Shown in pieces: positions 59,240 to 64,000 of a DNA stretch of 64,000 nt. Under the pieces are notes generated by a model. That model was not told the DNA's origin, searched no databases, and was given only the letters and a program-made list of their open reading frames with translations. Origin of the DNA: Azorhizobium oxalatiphilum. Lineage in GTDB: Bacteria; Pseudomonadota; Alphaproteobacteria; Rhizobiales; Xanthobacteraceae. Positions within the stretch are counted from its first letter, which is position 1; the number at the start of each line of letters is the position of its first letter. The stretch spans positions 124,001 to 188,000 of the forward strand of contig NZ_BMCT01000005.1 of the NCBI RefSeq assembly GCF_014635325.1. The letters are read 5' to 3'. Position numbers and translations under genes: made by a program.

Positions 59240-60130
59240 TCAGTCGATGGCTTCGGCGTTGGCGGCGGAGATCGCCTTCACCTTGGCGTCCACCTCTTCG
59301 GTGATCAGCACCGGGGCCCGGCTGGCGCCAACCGCCGGCATGGCGTGGCGCAGCGCGCGCTTCACGAGGGCCGGGGGGAAGCCGAAGGCATAGAGGTCCT
59401 TGCGCAGGGCGCTGAAGCGGGTCTGCGCTTCCTCGGCCTTGGCCACATCGCCCTTCACGTAATTGGCGTGGATGGCGTTCAGCGTCACCGGGCTGACATT
59501 GCCGAGACCGGAAATGCAGCCGGCGGCGCCGTTCTTCAGGCCGTGCAGGATCAGCGAGTCCGGGCCGACCAGCACGTCGAAGTCGTCGCGATCGCGGGCG
59601 ACGGCGAGGAAGCCGTCGATGCTCTCCTGCGAACCGGCGCTGTCCTTGATGCCGATGATGTTCGGATGGTCAGCGAGAATGCGCGCGGTCTCCGGCTCGA
59701 TGGTGTTACCGGTGCGGGCGGGGATATTGTAGAGATAGACCGGCACCTCCAGCGCGTCCGCCACCTTGCGGTAGTGGTCGACAAGCTCCGCCTGCGAGCA
59801 GGCGATGAAGGAGGGGGTGATGGCCGAGACAGCCTTCACGCCGAGCTTCTGGATGGCCTTGCCCAGCGCGATGGTCTGGTGGGTCGAGATCTCGCCGATA
59901 TGGGCGAGCACCGGCACGTCGTTGCCGGCGGCCTCCACGCAGGTCTTGGCGACCAGCACCTTCTCTTCGAAGGACAAAGCGTAGAACTCGCCATTGGTGC
60001 CGGCGACGAAGATGCCGTTGCCGGCCTTGGCCTGACGGCGGACCTGCGCGCGCAGGGCTTCGACATCGACGGCCTCGCTGGCGTCGAAGGGGGTCACGAT
60101 GGCGACGAAGGGGCCGGTGATCTTGCTCAT
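59240..60130 (-). CDS. DapA/N-acetylneuraminate-lyase family aldolase
   Basis: 296 residues from ATG 60130. TIM-barrel class I aldolase: FVAIVTPFDASEAVDVEALR, VAGTNGEFYALSFEEKVLVA, the YNIPARTGNTIEPE motif (catalytic Tyr) and IGIKDSAGSQESIDG (Schiff-base Lys). The GTNGE replaces the GTTGE of true DapA, so it is more likely a catabolic 2-keto-3-deoxy sugar-acid lyase or dehydratase than a lysine biosynthesis enzyme. It is in the operon with a DUF1537 kinase. Confidence 0.85.
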   Translation of the reverse strand: MSKITGPFVAIVTPFDASEAVDVEALRAQVRRQAKAGNGIFVAGTNGEFYALSFEEKVLVAKTCVEAAGNDVPVLAHIGEISTHQTIALGKAIQKLGVKAVSAITPSFIACSQAELVDHYRKVADALEVPVYLYNIPARTGNTIEPETARILADHPNIIGIKDSAGSQESIDGFLAVARDRDDFDVLVGPDSLILHGLKNGAAGCISGLGNVSPVTLNAIHANYVKGDVAKAEEAQTRFSALRKDLYAFGFPPALVKRALRHAMPAVGASRAPVLITEEVDAKVKAISAANAEAID

Positions 60131-60165
60131 GATGCGGACCTTTGGTGCGGTGTCGGAGGAGGGGG

Positions 60166-61299
60166 TCAGAAGGCGGCCTGATAGAGCGCCAGAATGTCCG
60201 CGCGGCTCATGTCGCGCGGGTTGTTGTCGAGCAGGCGGCGGATGGCGTGCGCCTCTGTCGCCATGATCTCGAGATCGGCCTGCGGCACGTTGTAGGCCGA
60301 AAGCTTCATCTCGCAGCCGATGGCGGCGCACCAGCCGTGCGCCGCCTCAAGCACGGTGGCCGGGTCGCTGGACGCCGGCAGGCCGAGCGCTTCCAGCACC
60401 AGCGCTGTCTTCTCCGGGGCGGCGGGGGCGTTGAAGGCCAGCACGTGGGGGAAGATCAGGGCGTTGGCCGCGCCGTGGGCGATGTGGTGGCGCGTGCCCA
60501 GCGGATAGGCCACGGCGTGTCCCGCAGTGGTGTTCACCGGGCCGAGGCAGAAGCCGCCATAGAGGGAAGCGAGGGCGAGCCCGGCGCGGGCCTCGCGGTC
60601 GCTGCCGTCCTTGATGGCACGGTCCAGATACTTGCCCACCAGCCGGGCGCCTTCCAGCGCGTAGAGGTCGATGGTCGGGTGCGCCTTGCGGCTGGTGTAG
60701 GCCTCGACGCAATGGGCCAGCGCATCGACGCCGGTGGCGGCGGTGACGGCGGCCGGCACGGTCAGGGTGAGGTCGGGATCGACCACCGCCAGATCCGCCA
60801 GCATGTGCAGGCTCTGCACGGCGAGCTTGTTCTGTGTGGCCGGATCGGTGACGAGGGCGCGGGTGCCCGCCTCGCTGCCGGTGCCGGCCGTGGTCGGCAC
60901 CTGCACCAGGGCGGCGCCCTTGGCCTTCACCTTCTCCGGGCCCACCACCTCATGCAGCGTCTGGCCGGAGCCGGGCAACACGGCGGCGAGCTTGGCGAGG
61001 TCCATGGCGCTGCCGCCGCCGAAGCCGATCACCGCGTCGGGGGCGAAGGCTTCCGCCCGCGCCAGCAGGGCTTCGAGGTTCGGCAGGTCCGGTTCGGGCT
61101 TCACCTCGCCGAACACCTCGACGGCGCCGGTGAGGCCGAGCACATCCACGCGGCCGGCATTGAAAGCGTCGGCCACCACGAGGATGCGCGTCAGTCCCTT
61201 CTCCTTCAGCCAGTCCCGGACGGCGGGGAGGGTGCCGGAACCGAACACGATGCGCGGCGGGCGGACCAGGTCGATCGGGGTCGAGAGCCCGAGGGTCAT
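60166..61299 (-). CDS. Iron-containing alcohol dehydrogenase (maleylacetate-reductase-like)
   Basis: 377 residues from ATG 61299 (AAGGAG nine bases upstream); ATG 61317 overlapping the pdxA stop is an alternative. Type III dehydrogenase: IVFGSGTLPAVRDWLKEKGL, the FGGGSAMDLAKLAAVL nucleotide loop, GTGSEAGTRALVTDP, and the metal-binding NTTAGHAVAYPLGTRHHIAHG. Oxidises or reduces a hydroxy or keto group with NAD(P). The substrate is probably part of the operon's sugar-acid pathway. Confidence 0.88.
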   Translation of the reverse strand: MTLGLSTPIDLVRPPRIVFGSGTLPAVRDWLKEKGLTRILVVADAFNAGRVDVLGLTGAVEVFGEVKPEPDLPNLEALLARAEAFAPDAVIGFGGGSAMDLAKLAAVLPGSGQTLHEVVGPEKVKAKGAALVQVPTTAGTGSEAGTRALVTDPATQNKLAVQSLHMLADLAVVDPDLTLTVPAAVTAATGVDALAHCVEAYTSRKAHPTIDLYALEGARLVGKYLDRAIKDGSDREARAGLALASLYGGFCLGPVNTTAGHAVAYPLGTRHHIAHGAANALIFPHVLAFNAPAAPEKTALVLEALGLPASSDPATVLEAAHGWCAAIGCEMKLSAYNVPQADLEIMATEAHAIRRLLDNNPRDMSRADILALYQAAF

Positions 61300-61313
61300 G
61301 CGTGACTGCTCCT

Positions 61314-62335
<1,022 letters not shown>

Positions 62336-62339
<4 letters not shown>

Positions 62340-63445
62340 GCCTCTTCTCCTTCGCACGTTGAGATCAGCCGCCGCAGCAGCGAGGGGGCGCCGAACGCGC
62401 CGGATTTCGAGACGACATGCACGCCGTCGAAGCGGCCGCCGCGCAGGATCGAGCACGGCACGCCCGCCTCGATCTGGCCGTAGAGGTCGAGCCGCTCCGC
62501 GCCGAGCGCGAGGCAGAGGCCGCGCAGCGTCTCGCCGCCGGAGACGACGAGGGTGGCGGGCGGCGTCATCTGCTCCAGCACCCGGGCGAACTCCTCCGCG
62601 ATGCGGGCGGCGGCGGTTTCGCGTGGTGTTCCGTCCGGCAGCGACAGCGTCGCGAGCACCACGCCCCGCGCCGTCATGTGGTCCGCCAGCGTGCGGGCGC
62701 TGGCGGGACCGCCATCCGTGAGCGCGAGGACGGCATCCCCGCAGGCGGACAGCTGGGTGCGGGTGACTGAATGGTCGGTGCCGAACAGGCCGAGCAGTGG
62801 CCGTGGCAGTTGGGCCGGGGCGACCTCAGCGCGGCCGCTGACCCCCGCGAGCGCAACCGCCAGGCCGCCGCTACCGCACCAGAGCGTTGTGCCGGGGCAG
62901 GTCCGGGCCGCCGCGGCGATGGCGGCGAGGTCGGCGTCGGTTTCCGCATCCCACAGGCTGATGCCGTCCGGTACCGGATCGCCGGGGCGGCATAGACGGA
63001 CCGCGTGGCCCTCCGCCGCAAGACCGGCTGTCAGATCGGCCCCCACAGGGTGGCGGGCGCCGTCGCGGCAGAGATGCTGGATGCCGCCCGACGTGATGCG
63101 GCCATGATGGGGAAATGCGGGAGCGATGATGCAGCGGGTGGGCGCGAGGGCCTCCATCCAGCCTGCGATCTCGGCTGCCGCCTGCCCACGCAGCAGGCTG
63201 TCGAGCTTGGCGTAGAAGAGGGCGTTGCGATCGCGGGGCAGGTCGCGCACCAGCCCGGTGAGGGCACGGCGGGCGCTGGCTCCGTCGGCCTCCCGCGTGC
63301 CGCTGTCCAGCGCCAGGCTGGCGGGGGCCGCGCCGGCCGGCGGCCGGTGCCAGTAGACGGGAATGTGCTGGCCGGGCGCCACAAAGGAGATGGCGGCGTC
63401 GAGCGCACCTGTCAGGTCGTCAGCGATCAGGCGCACGGCCGTCAT
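62336..63445 (-). CDS. DUF1537 four-carbon acid sugar kinase
   Basis: 369 residues from ATG 63445. N-terminal substrate domain (AVRLIADDLTGALDAAISFV; FYAKLDSLLRGQAAAEIAGW) and C-terminal nucleotide domain (LVVSGGETLRGLCLALGAER). ATP-dependent kinase that makes 4-phosphates of threonate, erythronate or similar acids. First gene of the minus-strand operon; kinase and dehydrogenase overlap by 4 bp. Shorter than the usual about 420 residues, but both domains are present. Confidence 0.88.
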
Positions 63446-63570
63446 CGGCTGTGCCTTTCGATCTGCCGCGTCCACGCGCCCGCAACCCTGACCGCCACCG
63501 TTGCCCTCCCTGATGCGGCGGTGAGGCCACCGCTCGTTTGCGGATTTGCATAGGCGTCGGTGACATTAGT

Positions 63571-63592
63571 GTCAACATGTTGTAAAGTTGAC
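63571..63592. promoter_or_regulatory. Inverted repeat in front of the sugar-acid operon and GntR gene
   Basis: GTCAAC-N10-GTTGAC, with AACATGTT inside its left half, lies in the 300-bp divergent region, AT-richer than the surroundings. GntR/FadR proteins often bind TGGTN-type dyads; this is the best candidate site. Confidence 0.5.
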
Positions 63593-63745
63593 CAATCGTC
63601 TGACCTGAGCGGCGCGCGTCGGGTGGGGTTGCCAAGTTCGAATTGCAACGCAAATTGTAGCAATGACAAGCTGGTGCCCCGCGGCGCGCGCCCTGCGCGA
63701 TGCGCCCTGCAGTGGGCCGTGCGAAACGATTGCTGGAAACATGTA

Positions 63746-64000
63746 ATGCCCGACCGGGATTCCGTCGAACACTCTGCCGAAACGGCGACTGCCCATGCGG
63801 GAAGCGAGGGGGAGGGCGACCGTGCGCCCCGTACGCCGCTCGTGCAGCGTGCCTACCAGATGCTGCTGACCAAGATCAGCCGCGGTGAATATCAGCCCGA
63901 CGAAAAGCTGCCCGGCGAGCACGAGTTGGCCTCAACCTTTCTGGTGTCGCGGCCGATCATCCGCGAAGCGTTGAAGCGCCTGCGTGAGGACGGCCTCATC
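63746..64000 (+). CDS. GntR-family transcriptional regulator (N-terminal part; cut by window edge)
   Basis: The first 85 codons are present. A wHTH begins near residue 33: LVQRAYQMLLTKISRGEYQP, the DEKLPGEHELASTFLVSRPI, then IREALKRLREDGLI, all GntR signatures. The first 30 residues are a Glu/Ala-rich leader. It is divergent from the DUF1537-pdxA2 operon and probably represses it. Sub-family (FadR or HutC) is undecided because the effector domain is outside. Confidence 0.9.
   Translation, partial: MPDRDSVEHSAETATAHAGSEGEGDRAPRTPLVQRAYQMLLTKISRGEYQPDEKLPGEHELASTFLVSRPIIREALKRLREDGLI

Overview
The window is GC-rich and densely coded, and reads as the chromosome of an alphaproteobacterium. The gene set (urtABCDE next to urease, a divided methylmalonyl-CoA mutase, a CNNM/HlyC protein, a DUF2865 protein, CreA) and two families of dispersed palindromic intergenic repeats suggest Hyphomicrobiales, possibly Xanthobacteraceae such as Xanthobacter, Azorhizobium or Ancylobacter. 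The order is fairly safe; the family and genus are inference.

Layout. 1-7.3 kb: ergothioneine genes egtD (cut by the window edge) and egtB, aroC, a CNNM/HlyC-type CBS protein, a histidine phosphatase, two secreted paralogues of unknown function, and fabI. 7.5-14 kb: two identical tRNA-Pro(CGG) genes, a methyl-accepting chemotaxis protein, a Nif11-like small protein, mgtE, a 25-residue membrane protein and a glycosyltransferase. 14.2-27 kb: a urea uptake and hydrolysis locus, urtABCDE-ureD-ureAB(fused)-ureC-ureE-ureF-ureG, all on the + strand and preceded by a near-perfect sigma-54 promoter. An AbrB/PIN toxin-antitoxin pair and a GFA-family gene sit between ureAB and ureC. 27-32.5 kb: a DUF938 methyltransferase, a small beta-trefoil (RICIN-like) protein with an unusually AT-rich palindromic leader, a second methyltransferase, an MBL-fold hydrolase and a CSS-EAL phosphodiesterase. 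32.8-44.5 kb: a propionyl-CoA/methylmalonyl-CoA block (mcmA; cfa and mcmB overlapping; pccA; pccB) with a divergent ScfR-type regulator and a perfect palindrome between regulator and pccB. 45-58 kb: mixed housekeeping and accessory genes, including a WYL regulator/VOC pair, an OYE reductase/LysR pair, a second-type gltX, DUF2865, an orphan TRAP binding protein and creA. 58.2-64 kb: a minus-strand catabolic operon (DUF1537 acid-sugar kinase, PdxA2-like dehydrogenase, iron alcohol dehydrogenase, DapA-family lyase, 2-hydroxyacid dehydrogenase) divergent from a GntR regulator that runs off the window.

How the genes work together. Urea enters through UrtABCDE and is split by a urease whose gamma and beta chains are one polypeptide; the sigma-54 promoter points to nitrogen control. 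PccAB carboxylates propionyl-CoA to methylmalonyl-CoA, and McmAB isomerises it to succinyl-CoA; no epimerase or MeaB is visible here. The terminal operon probably oxidises a four-carbon (or related) sugar acid, since a DUF1537 kinase plus PdxA2 converts such acids to dihydroxyacetone phosphate in characterised relatives.

Most noteworthy: the toxin-antitoxin/GFA insertion inside the urease operon, with a perfect 14-bp tandem repeat at its ribosome-binding site; the gamma-beta urease fusion; the beta-trefoil gene with its palindromic AT-rich leader; and the sugar-acid operon. No CRISPR array, prophage, insertion sequence or replication origin was seen.
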